This document shows positions 47,162-53,534 of a DNA stretch of 53,534 bases, piece after piece. The DNA is taken from contig CANBUY010000013.1 of NCBI GenBank assembly GCA_947372745.1, positions 1-53,534 on the forward strand, in the 5' to 3' direction. The notes beneath the pieces were generated by a model. It was not told the DNA's origin. It did not search any database and saw nothing but the letters and a program-made list of their open reading frames with translations. Position 1 is the first letter of the stretch, and every line of letters starts with the position of its first letter. This stretch comes from Comamonadaceae bacterium (lineage in GTDB: Bacteria; Pseudomonadota; Gammaproteobacteria; Burkholderiales; Burkholderiaceae_C). A program made the position numbers and the translations under genes.

Positions 47162-47827
47162 ATGAACAAATTCCTGTCTTCACTGTCTGTCCTGGTTGTC
47201 GCTTGTGTGACGACCCTCTCCGTAAACGCTCAGGATATCAAGGGCGATGTCAAAGCGGGCGAGAAAAAAATCTCAATGTGCATTGGCTGCCACGGAATTG
47301 CCGGCTATCAAGCCAGCTTCCCTGAAATTTACAAAGTCCCCAAGATCTCTGGCCAAGGCGAGAAATACATTGTGTCGGCCCTCAATGCCTACAAAAAGGG
47401 CGATCGTAAACACCCCAGCATGCGTGGTATTGCCGACAACCTGACTGATCAGGACATGGCAGACATTGGCGCTTATTACTCAGCCCACGGCAAGGTTGAA
47501 GGTACCCCTGAATTGGCCAAAGCGGCTGACGGTAATGCCCGTGTGACAGCTTTGGTGGCCAAAGGCGCTTGCGTGTCTTGCCACGGTGACAACTTCAACA
47601 AGCCGATTGACCCCAGCTACCCCAAAATTGCCGGTCAGCACGCTGACTATTTGTTCGTTGCGCTCAAATCGTACAAAACCGAAGGCAATTCAACCTGGGG
47701 ACGCGCCAATGGCATCATGGGCGGCGTGGCCAAGCAGTACTCCAATGACGAGTTGAAAGAATTGGCCAAATATGTGAGCTCACTCCCAGGTGAACTCAAA
47801 ACAGTGCCACAAAACAAATTCAAGTAA
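47162..47827 (+). CDS. Diheme cytochrome c (cytochrome c4 family)
   Basis: 221 residues with a cleaved signal (LSVLVVACVTTLSVNAQD). Two heme motifs: C40-I-G-C-H44 and C137-V-S-C-H141, each followed by an expected methionine axial ligand region (HPSMRGIADNL and NGIMGGVAKQYSNDELKELAKYVSSLPGEL). The two-domain arrangement is that of cytochrome c4, a periplasmic electron carrier to cbb3-type oxidases. The ATG at 47162 fits. A bidirectional terminator follows. The gene pair c4/DUF1841 recurs in beta-proteobacteria. An FNR-like box over its promoter suggests oxygen control. Confidence 0.92.
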   Translation: MNKFLSSLSVLVVACVTTLSVNAQDIKGDVKAGEKKISMCIGCHGIAGYQASFPEIYKVPKISGQGEKYIVSALNAYKKGDRKHPSMRGIADNLTDQDMADIGAYYSAHGKVEGTPELAKAADGNARVTALVAKGACVSCHGDNFNKPIDPSYPKIAGQHADYLFVALKSYKTEGNSTWGRANGIMGGVAKQYSNDELKELAKYVSSLPGELKTVPQNKFK

Positions 47828-47846
47828 GTTCACACGAACTTGATGC

Positions 47847-47876
47847 AAAAAAAGCCGCTTTTAAGCGGCTTTTTTG
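47847..47876. terminator. Bidirectional terminator between cytochrome c4 and DUF1841
   Basis: AAAAAAGCCGCTT at 47847 onward pairs with AAGCGGCTTTTTT around a 2-base centre. With A runs on one side and T runs on the other it should stop transcription of both convergent genes. Confidence 0.92.
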
Positions 47877-47889
47877 TGGGTGACTGGTT

Positions 47890-48324
47890 TTAATCGCGGG
47901 TGGCGTGCTGCTGAACGCAGGCGATATAGACCTCGCCATCTGGTGGCCGGCCGGCCTGCTGGCTTTCCCAGATCATGTGCCCCAGGCAGTCCATCGCCTC
48001 GTGATGGGCAGCGTGCAGTGAGTTGCGGCGGTGGGTCAGCAATTCAACCGCCTGGCGAATACCGCGCGGTTGGTCGATGCTGCATTGCTCGCTGATGGAC
48101 AAGTGCATGGACAAGTGCAAAAAAGGGTTGCCCTGGCCTTCAATGGCGGTGGCCATGCTGGCCAGCGCGGCGTCAATATCCGCCAACTCGGCGTGGTACT
48201 CGGGATGCTCGTCAATCCAGAGGCTTGCTATGGTTTCAATAGCTTCCATAGGTTGCCCCGCTTGGGACTTGGCGTAAACAGCACAAAAGAAGTGGCGGAC
48301 GTCGGCTTGGGTAGGTGAAAACAT
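47890..48324 (-). CDS. DUF1841 family protein
   Basis: 144 residues covering DUF1841 (PF08897): FSPTQADVRHFFCAVYAKSQAGQPMEAIETIASLWIDEHPEYHAEL, NPFLHLSMHLSISEQCSIDQPRGIRQAVELLTHRRNSLHAAHHEAMDCLGHMIWESQQAGRPPDGEVYIACVQ. The conserved HxSxHLxxxEQ and HxAxHxxMxCLG patterns resemble a helical metal-binding protein but the function is unknown. Convergent with the cytochrome c4 gene, as in many relatives. The start at ATG 48324 gives MFSPTQADVR, the normal family start. Confidence 0.9.
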   Translation of the reverse strand: MFSPTQADVRHFFCAVYAKSQAGQPMEAIETIASLWIDEHPEYHAELADIDAALASMATAIEGQGNPFLHLSMHLSISEQCSIDQPRGIRQAVELLTHRRNSLHAAHHEAMDCLGHMIWESQQAGRPPDGEVYIACVQQHATRD

Positions 48325-48389
48325 AATGGGCCTGATTGTCGCGCTTGCGTGACTGATTGGGCGCAGAGGGCGTGTTACGCTTTAAAAAG

Positions 48390-48399
48390 TTGACGTCAA
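48390..48399. promoter_or_regulatory. Palindrome TTGACGTCAA before pcaI
   Basis: A 10-base perfect palindrome 21 bases before the pcaI ATG. It could be an operator for a pathway regulator such as an IclR-type PcaR-like protein. No regulator gene adjoins. Confidence 0.35.
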
Positions 48400-48420
48400 T
48401 CAAGCATTCCAAGAGGTTTC

Positions 48421-49137
48421 ATGATCAATAAAATTTCGGCCAGCGTGGCCGATGCCCTGAGCGGGGTGGCTGACGGCGCCACCGTTTTGATTGGTGGTTT
48501 TGGCACCGCCGGTATCCCCAACGAGTTGATTGAGGGCCTGATTGACCAAGGCGCCCGCGACCTGACGGTGGTCAACAACAACGCAGGCAATGGCGACACC
48601 GGCCTGGCTGCGCTGCTGAAAAGCGGGCGGGTGCGCAAAATTATTTGTAGTTTCCCCCGGCAGTCAGACTCGCAGGTGTTTGATGCGCTTTACCTGAGCG
48701 GAAAAATCGAACTTGAATTGCTGCCCCAGGGCAACCTCTCCGAGCGGCTGCGGGCGGCGGGCGCAGGTATTGGAGCCTTTTTTACACCCACCGGTTTCGG
48801 CACCGACCTGGCCCGTAACCCGGATGGGTCGCCCAAAGAAACCCGCGCCATCCAGGGTAAATCTTATGTGCTGGAATACCCCATTTTTGGCGATTTAGCC
48901 CTCATCAAGGCGGAGAGTGGCGACCGCTGGGGCAACCTCACCTACCGCAAGGCAGCGCGCAACTTTGGCCCCATCATGGCCACAGCCGCCAAGCGCACCG
49001 TGGCCAGCGTGCACACGGTTGTGGAGCTGGGTGAGCTGGACCCCGAGGTCATCGTGACGCCGGGTATTTACGTCAGCCATGTGGTCAAAATTGAACGCAG
49101 CGCCACCTTGGCAGGCGGTTTTAAGGGGGTCTCATGA
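48421..49137 (+). CDS. pcaI: 3-oxoadipate CoA-transferase subunit A
   Basis: Transfers CoA from succinyl-CoA to 3-oxoadipate, next-to-last step of the beta-ketoadipate pathway. 238 residues: INKISASVADALSGVADGATVLIGGFGTAGIPNELIEGL, then VNNNAGNGDTGLAALLKSGRVRKIICSFPRQSDSQVFDALYLSGKIELELLPQGNLSERLRAAGAGIGAFFTPTGFGTDLA and WGNLTYRKAARNFGPIMATAAK. It matches PcaI closely (FPRQSDS...YRKAARNFGPIMA). Start ATG with AAGAGG upstream; the stop overlaps pcaJ (ATGA). Confidence 0.95.
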   Translation: MINKISASVADALSGVADGATVLIGGFGTAGIPNELIEGLIDQGARDLTVVNNNAGNGDTGLAALLKSGRVRKIICSFPRQSDSQVFDALYLSGKIELELLPQGNLSERLRAAGAGIGAFFTPTGFGTDLARNPDGSPKETRAIQGKSYVLEYPIFGDLALIKAESGDRWGNLTYRKAARNFGPIMATAAKRTVASVHTVVELGELDPEVIVTPGIYVSHVVKIERSATLAGGFKGVS

Positions 49138-49796
49138 GTACTACCCACCGCCGCAGCAAAGAGGTTTTGGCCCAATTGGTGGCGCAAGATATTCACGACG
49201 GGGCGTACGTTAATTTGGGCATTGGCATGCCCACCTTGGTGGCCAACCATATTCCGCTGGGACGCGAAGTGATTCTGCACAGCGAGAACGGTATTTTGGG
49301 TATGGGCCCGGCGCCGTCAGCAGATGAAGAAGACTTTGACCTTATCAACGCGGGCAAGCAACCGGTGACGCTGCTCAAGGGCGGAGCGTATTTTCACCAC
49401 ACCGACAGTTTTGCCATGATGCGTGGTGGCCATCTGGATATTTGTGTCTTGGGTGCCTTTCAAGTGTCGGCGACGGGTGATTTGGCCAACTGGCACACGG
49501 GCGCGCCGGGCGCTATTCCTGCCGTGGGTGGGGCGATGGATTTGGCGATTGGGGCCAAGCAGACCTGGGTCATGATGGATTTGTTGACCAAAGCGGGGGA
49601 GAGCAAAGTCGTGTCCCATTGCACCTACCCCTTGACGGGTATGGCTTGCGTCAAACGTATTTATACCGATCTGGCCACGCTCAGTTGCTCGCCTCAGGGC
49701 CTTAAAATTATCAGCTTAATTGAAGGGCTGACGCACGCCGAACTTGAAACCTTGATCGGTCTGCCCATTGCAGCGGCTAGCCCACCCTCTAACTAA
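49134..49796 (+). CDS. pcaJ: 3-oxoadipate CoA-transferase subunit B
   Basis: 220 residues. LVAQDIHDGAYVNLGIGMPTLVANHIPLGREVILHSENGILGMGPAPS includes the active-site Glu in SENG. AGKQPVTLLKGGAYFHHTDSFAMMRGGHLDICVLGAFQVSATGDLANWHTGAPGAIPAVGGAMDLAIGAKQTWVMMDLLTKAGESKVVSHCTYPLTGMACVKRIYTDLA follows P. putida PcaJ. It forms the heterodimeric or heterotetrameric transferase with PcaI; the genes overlap by four bases. Followed by pcaF. Confidence 0.95.
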   Translation: MSTTHRRSKEVLAQLVAQDIHDGAYVNLGIGMPTLVANHIPLGREVILHSENGILGMGPAPSADEEDFDLINAGKQPVTLLKGGAYFHHTDSFAMMRGGHLDICVLGAFQVSATGDLANWHTGAPGAIPAVGGAMDLAIGAKQTWVMMDLLTKAGESKVVSHCTYPLTGMACVKRIYTDLATLSCSPQGLKIISLIEGLTHAELETLIGLPIAAASPPSN

Positions 49797-49809
49797 AACA
49801 GGAGTTGAC

Positions 49810-51012
49810 ATGAACCAAGCCTTTATTTGCGATGCTATTCGCACCCCCTTTGGACGCTATGGCGGCTCTTTAAGCAGCGTGCGCGCGGACGACCTGGGCG
49901 CCGTGCCCCTGCGCGCCCTGATGGCCCGCAACCCCAATGTGGACTGGCAAGCCGTCACCGACGTGATTTATGGCTGCGCCAACCAGGCCGGCGAAGACAA
50001 CCGCAACGTGGCCCACATGAGCAGCTTGCTGGCCGGTTTGCCGATTGAAGTGCCGGGTGCCACGATCAACCGCTTGTGCGGCTCTGGTTTGGATGCTTTA
50101 GGCACTGCAGCCCGCGCCATTCGTGCTGAAGAAGCTACTTTAATGATAGCAGGTGGGGTAGAGAGCATGAGTCGCGCCCCGTTCGTCATGCCCAAGATGG
50201 ATTCAGCTTTTGGCCGCAACAACGCCGTTTATGACACCACCATCGGCTGGCGCTTTGTTAACAAGCTGATGAAAGCCCAGTACGGGGTGGATTCCATGCC
50301 CGAGACTGCTGAAAACGTGGCCACCGAGTTCAAGATCAGCCGTGAAGCGCAAGATCTGATGGCGTTTAACAGCCAGTTGCGCGCCGTGGCGGCCCAAAAA
50401 GCTGGCCATCTGGCACGCGAGATCATTGGCGTCAGCATTGCCCAGAAAAAGGGCGACGCCCAGATCGTGGACCAAGACGAGCACCCGCGCGAAACCTCAC
50501 TGGAGACGCTGGCCAAGCTCAAACCCATCGTGCGCCCCGACGGCACTGTGACCGCTGGTAATGCCAGTGGCGTCAACGATGGCGCTTGCGCTTTGCTATT
50601 GGCAGATGAGAAAACAGCCGCCAAAAATGGCCTCACCCCGCGCGCCCGCGTGGTCGGCATGGCTACTGCAGGCGTGGCCCCGCGCATCATGGGCATGGGA
50701 CCCGCGCCTGCTACCCAAAAAGTGCTGGCGCTCACCGGCTTGACCTTGGCGCAAATCGACGTAATTGAGCTGAACGAAGCCTTCGCCGCCCAAGGGCTGG
50801 CAGTGTTGCGCCAGTTGGGCTTGCAAGACGACGACCCCCGTGTGAACGCTTGGGGCGGCGCCATTGCACTGGGCCACCCGCTGGGTGCCTCAGGTGCGCG
50901 CTTGGCCACCACCGCGGTGAACCGCTTGCACGCCACCGGTGGGCGCTACGCGCTGTGCACCATGTGTATTGGCGTGGGGCAGGGTATTGCGCTGATTCTT
51001 GAGCGCGTCTAA
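49810..51012 (+). CDS. pcaF: 3-oxoadipyl-CoA thiolase
   Basis: Cleaves 3-oxoadipyl-CoA with CoA into succinyl-CoA and acetyl-CoA, the last step of the beta-ketoadipate pathway. 400 residues from ATG 49810 (AGGAG upstream; the upstream frame is not needed). The nucleophile Cys is in NRLCGSGLDALGTAARAI. The histidine is in NAWGGAIALGHPLGASGARL and the second Cys in LCTMCIGVGQGIA. The opening MNQAFICDAIRTPFGRYGGSLSSVRADDL is that of PcaF-type thiolases rather than PhaA. It completes the pcaIJF set. Confidence 0.94.
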   Translation: MNQAFICDAIRTPFGRYGGSLSSVRADDLGAVPLRALMARNPNVDWQAVTDVIYGCANQAGEDNRNVAHMSSLLAGLPIEVPGATINRLCGSGLDALGTAARAIRAEEATLMIAGGVESMSRAPFVMPKMDSAFGRNNAVYDTTIGWRFVNKLMKAQYGVDSMPETAENVATEFKISREAQDLMAFNSQLRAVAAQKAGHLAREIIGVSIAQKKGDAQIVDQDEHPRETSLETLAKLKPIVRPDGTVTAGNASGVNDGACALLLADEKTAAKNGLTPRARVVGMATAGVAPRIMGMGPAPATQKVLALTGLTLAQIDVIELNEAFAAQGLAVLRQLGLQDDDPRVNAWGGAIALGHPLGASGARLATTAVNRLHATGGRYALCTMCIGVGQGIALILERV

Positions 51013-51024
51013 GCCCGGCGCGGG

Positions 51025-51786
51025 ATGGATTTGTTGATCACCGACTGGTTTTTTTACGCCGTCACCATCCCGGCCGTGCTGCTGCTGGGCATCAGTAAAA
51101 GTGGTTTTGGTGCGGGCTTTGGCTCGCTGGCCGTGCCCATGATGGCGATGGCCGTGAGCGTGCCGCAAGCGGCGGCTATTTTGATGCCGGTGCTGCTGGT
51201 GATGGATGTGCTGGGCATGGCGGCCTTTCGCAAAGACTTTGACCTGAAGCTACTGAAGTTTCTGATCCCTTTCGGTTTGGTCGGCATTGTGGTGGGCGCC
51301 TTGCTTTTTAAAGTGCTCAACCCTCACACGGTGGCCGGGTTGGTGGGCGGTTTTACCTTGCTCTTTTTGGCCCAGCGCCTGCTGTTTCCGCCCAAGGCGG
51401 ACAGCGCACCACCGCCCAAATGGGTGGGTGCCTTACTCACCGCCACCTCCGGTTTTACCAGCTTTATAGCCCACGCAGGCGGTCCGCCAATCACGGCCTA
51501 TGTGATGCCGCTGCGCCTCTCGCCCCTGAAATACACGGCCACCATGGCCTTCTTTTTCTTCTGTATCAACCTCGCCAAATGGATACCCTACGCCTGGCTC
51601 GGCTTGCTGGACGTGCGCAACATGAGCACCTCGCTCGTGCTGCTGCCTATCGCGCCTATCGGCGTCTGGGTGGGGGTGCGGCTGGCACGACGCATCAGCC
51701 CCGTGCTGTTTTACCGTCTGCTGACCCTGGGCATGTTTTTGACAGGCGTGAAGTTGCTTTGGGATGCCTTTTTGTCGCCTAACTGA
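51025..51786 (+). CDS. Sulfite exporter TauE/SafE family permease
   Basis: 253 residues with eight hydrophobic helices. LLGISKSGFGAGFGSLAVPMMAM is the conserved first motif (GxGGG-like), LLFKVLNPHTVAGLVGGFTLLFLAQRL the middle, and GFTSFIAHAGGPPITAYVMPLRLSPLKYTATMAFFFFCINLAKW the second repeat motif (AHAGGP). The family exports sulfite, sulfoacetate or similar organosulfur compounds, or takes up organic acids. The start is 12 bases after the pcaF stop, so it is probably in the same transcript. Substrate not determinable. Confidence 0.9.
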   Translation: MDLLITDWFFYAVTIPAVLLLGISKSGFGAGFGSLAVPMMAMAVSVPQAAAILMPVLLVMDVLGMAAFRKDFDLKLLKFLIPFGLVGIVVGALLFKVLNPHTVAGLVGGFTLLFLAQRLLFPPKADSAPPPKWVGALLTATSGFTSFIAHAGGPPITAYVMPLRLSPLKYTATMAFFFFCINLAKWIPYAWLGLLDVRNMSTSLVLLPIAPIGVWVGVRLARRISPVLFYRLLTLGMFLTGVKLLWDAFLSPN

Positions 51787-51821
51787 CAAGCCTCACGCAC
51801 TGGCTTCGCTAAAGTCAGGCC

Positions 51822-52277
51822 ATGAAAACATTCCAAACCCTCGCCGATCTCACCGCTTTGGTGGGCACTGAAGTCACTGTGAGCGACTGGCTCACCGTCA
51901 CACAAGAACAAGTCAACTTATTTGCACAAGCCACGGGCGACCACCAGTGGATTCACGTGGATGTTGAAAAAGCCAAGGCGGGGCCTTTTGGAGGGCCGAT
52001 TGCGCATGGGTTTTTAACCTTGAGTTTGATTCCAAAATTCTTCGAGACGTCTTTGACGATTGTCGAGACCCGCATGGGCGTGAATTACGGGCTCAATAAA
52101 GTGCGCTTTACGGCGCCTGTGCCGGTGGGTAGCCGTTTGCGGGCCCGCCTCAAGCTCCTGAAAAGCGAGCCGATTGACAACAACGGCGCGCAAATGACCT
52201 GGGAAGTGGCCGTTGAGCGCGACGGCTCTGCCAAGCCTGTCTGCATCGCTGAGTCACTGGCGCGGCATTACCCCTAA
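51822..52277 (+). CDS. MaoC family dehydratase
   Basis: 151 residues, one hot-dog domain: WLTVTQEQVNLFAQATGDHQWIHVDVEKAKAGPFGGPIAHGFLTLSLIPKFFETSL. The hydratase-2 motif D-H-x-x-I-H-x-D and G-x-I-A-H-G supply the catalytic Asp/His. It would hydrate an enoyl-CoA to a 3-hydroxyacyl-CoA ((R)-specific). It follows the pca and TauE genes on the same strand. Its stop overlaps that of the convergent trmL by four bases. ATG 51822 is a clear start. Confidence 0.9.
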   Translation: MKTFQTLADLTALVGTEVTVSDWLTVTQEQVNLFAQATGDHQWIHVDVEKAKAGPFGGPIAHGFLTLSLIPKFFETSLTIVETRMGVNYGLNKVRFTAPVPVGSRLRARLKLLKSEPIDNNGAQMTWEVAVERDGSAKPVCIAESLARHYP

Positions 52278-52759
52278 ACCGCTGGCTGCCTTATTGGCGA
52301 GGTGAACCCGTTTTGACGCCACGCCTCAAACACGGTGACCGCCACAGCGTTGGATAAATTAAGGCTGCGCTGGCCTTCAATCATGGGCAGTTTCAAGCCT
52401 TGGGTGGGCGGGAATGAGGCCCGCACTTCGTCTGAAATACCTTTGGTCTCCGAGCCAAACACCAGCCAGTCACCGGCTTGAAAGGCGACGTCATAAGGGC
52501 TGCGGGTGCCGCGCGTGGTGAGGGCGAAAATTCGATCCGGTGCTGGTTGCTCTGATTGCAAAAAAGCCTGCCAGTTGGCGTGCCGCTTGAGGGTGGCGAA
52601 CTCGTGGTAATCCAGCCCGGCGCGGCGCATGTGCTTGTCTTCCATCGAGAAACCCAGTGGTTCGATCAAATGCAAGTGACAGCCTGTGTTGGCCGACAAG
52701 CGGATGACGTTGCCCGTGTTAGGCGGAATTTCGGGTTCGACAAGGACAATATGAAACAT
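52274..52759 (-). CDS. trmL: tRNA (cytidine(34)-2'-O)-methyltransferase
   Basis: SPOUT-class enzyme methylating the wobble nucleoside of tRNA-Leu isoacceptors. 161 residues: FHIVLVEPEIPPNTGNVIRLSANTGCHLHLIEPLGFSMEDKHMRRAGLDYHEFA, then GDWLVFGSETKGISDEV and the knot motif LPMIEGQRSLNLSNAVAVTVFEAWRQ. These are the three SPOUT motifs of TrmL (YibK). Normal length. Lies next to comF in the same direction. Confidence 0.95.
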   Translation of the reverse strand: MFHIVLVEPEIPPNTGNVIRLSANTGCHLHLIEPLGFSMEDKHMRRAGLDYHEFATLKRHANWQAFLQSEQPAPDRIFALTTRGTRSPYDVAFQAGDWLVFGSETKGISDEVRASFPPTQGLKLPMIEGQRSLNLSNAVAVTVFEAWRQNGFTSPIRQPAV

Positions 52760-52774
52760 GCGGGAATTGTAAAT

Positions 52775-53470
52775 TTACTCGGTGCGCGCCAAAACAAGAC
52801 CCGTAATGTGTGCGGCACCCGCTGCCCGCAGCACCTTGGCGGCTGAAAACAAGGAGGCACCGCTGGTCATGACGTCGTCCACCAACACAAATCGGGCGCC
52901 TTTGACTTTGGGGAAGAGGAGGGGGTTGACGGCAAAGGCATCTTTCACGCTGTTCAGGCGCTCGTGGCGGTTCAGAGTGCTTTGTGGCGGGGTGTCCTTG
53001 ATGCGCAGCAGCAGGTGGGTGTTGATTTTGTGCGGGGCGATTTGTTGGGCCAGGACCAAGGCCTGATTGAAGCCTCGGGATTTCAAGCGCTGGGAGGACA
53101 GGGGCATGGGGAGTACCCAATCGGCAGCGTCCAATGCGGGATCGACCCAGGGGGTGCTGTGCAGCAGCAGGCCAAAGGCGCCGGCACGACCGACCCAATG
53201 GTGGAATTTGTAGTTAACTATCAAGTCTGACCATGGGAAGTCATAGGCCACAGCCGCCAGGCAGGCATCCAAAGGCGGTGGGTTTTTGAGACACGCACCA
53301 CAGCAAATCACCCCTGCGGGCACCGGCAAGGCGCAGCGGTCACAGCGGGTTTTGGGTTGCGCAAATCGGCTGACACAAGCCTCGCACACGGCCTCTGACG
53401 GCCAGGCGCGGCAGACCAGGCACTGACTGGGCAGCACGCCAAGCATCCCTTTAATCAACTCAACAAACAT
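52775..53470 (-). CDS. comF: ComF family protein (competence-associated phosphoribosyltransferase-like)
   Basis: 231 residues from ATG 53470. N-terminal zinc-finger-like cysteines: CLVCRAWPSEAVCEACV, TRCDRCALP, CCGACL, then the PRTase domain with YKFHHWVGRAGAFGLLLH and the ribose-phosphate loop RFVLVDDVMTSGASLFSAAKVLRAAGAAHITGLVLAR. ComF is needed for DNA uptake in competent bacteria and is conserved with an unclear role. The palindrome CTCTGCAGAG lies just upstream; an in-frame ORF extends to 53518 but lacks support. Divergent from a gene starting at 53501. Confidence 0.92.
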   Translation of the reverse strand: MFVELIKGMLGVLPSQCLVCRAWPSEAVCEACVSRFAQPKTRCDRCALPVPAGVICCGACLKNPPPLDACLAAVAYDFPWSDLIVNYKFHHWVGRAGAFGLLLHSTPWVDPALDAADWVLPMPLSSQRLKSRGFNQALVLAQQIAPHKINTHLLLRIKDTPPQSTLNRHERLNSVKDAFAVNPLLFPKVKGARFVLVDDVMTSGASLFSAAKVLRAAGAAHITGLVLARTE

Positions 53471-53500
53471 GCAGTCAATATACTCTGCAGAGAAATTTTT

Positions 53501-53534
53501 ATGACGATGCCTACCCAACGCCCACCCACCCTTG
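53501..53534 (+). CDS. Start of a divergent gene, possibly a methyltransferase (partial)
   Basis: Begins with ATG at 53501 (or 53507), reading MTMPTQRPPTL before the window ends. ComF is commonly divergent from a SAM-dependent methyltransferase gene of this type in Comamonadaceae, which suggests but does not show the identity. Only 11 codons are visible and the ribosome site is weak. Confidence 0.35.
   Translation, partial: MTMPTQRPPTL

Overview
This window looks like part of the chromosome of a Burkholderiales bacterium, most likely a Comamonadaceae member of the Rhodoferax/Polaromonas/Limnohabitans type. The reasons are the Omp32-like porins, the overall GC-rich coding with AT-rich porin leaders, the long-form QueF, the TamAB and cytochrome c4/DUF1841 arrangements, and two short dispersed repeat families that I associate with this family. 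No rRNA, IS element, prophage or CRISPR array is visible. The assignment is by recognition, not by a search.

Layout. 1-2227: 5' end of valS, then yaaA and queF. 2397-11352: a probable catabolic locus with a dienoyl-CoA-isomerase-like crotonase, a TRAP small/large permease pair without a binding protein, two secreted tannase/feruloyl-esterase-family enzymes, a DUF3237 protein, a LuxR-type regulator and an acyl-CoA dehydrogenase. 11353-12620: an accessory stretch with a ParDE-like toxin-antitoxin pair, repeats and a relic of an AlbA_2/RecG-like regulator. 12621-17471: a tight minus-strand operon DUF2249-ubiU-ubiV-ubiT-ubiX-ubiD, the O2-independent hydroxylation and decarboxylation part of ubiquinone synthesis, preceded by a nearly perfect dyad resembling an NsrR (nitric oxide) operator and by an FNR/NnrR-like box. 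17569-29277: dinB, a fused acyl-CoA synthetase/GNAT protein, and a minus-strand run ilvA, 5'-nucleotidase, DUF1800, DUF1501, ABC exporter, with osmC diverging from ilvA.

29278-31312 is a toxin-antitoxin graveyard: an intact dinJ-yafQ pair, a DUF2442 gene with a beheaded DUF4160 partner, an orphan Phd/YefM antitoxin, a second decayed copy of its tail, and a truncated ParD abutting coq7. 31309-36990: coq7 (the O2-dependent counterpart of ubiUV), two nearly identical tandem porins separated by a structured intergenic region that carries a minus-strand terminator, an OmpW-like protein and a DUF3047 lipoprotein. 37018-38547: a small lipoprotein, an unknown membrane-anchored protein, yefM-yoeB and tRNA-Arg(CCT).

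38583-47053: tamB-tamA and a MoxR/VWA/GNAT group. 47162-52277: cytochrome c4, DUF1841, and the pcaIJF genes that finish the beta-ketoadipate pathway, followed by a TauE/SafE permease and a MaoC-like hydratase. The window ends with trmL, comF and the first codons of a divergent gene.

The picture is of a facultative, respiring aromatic degrader. It carries both aerobic (Coq7) and anaerobic (UbiUVT) routes to ubiquinone, with the anaerobic one apparently under anaerobic/NO control. It has ester-hydrolysing and ring-fission-product pathways and at least six toxin-antitoxin modules or relics.
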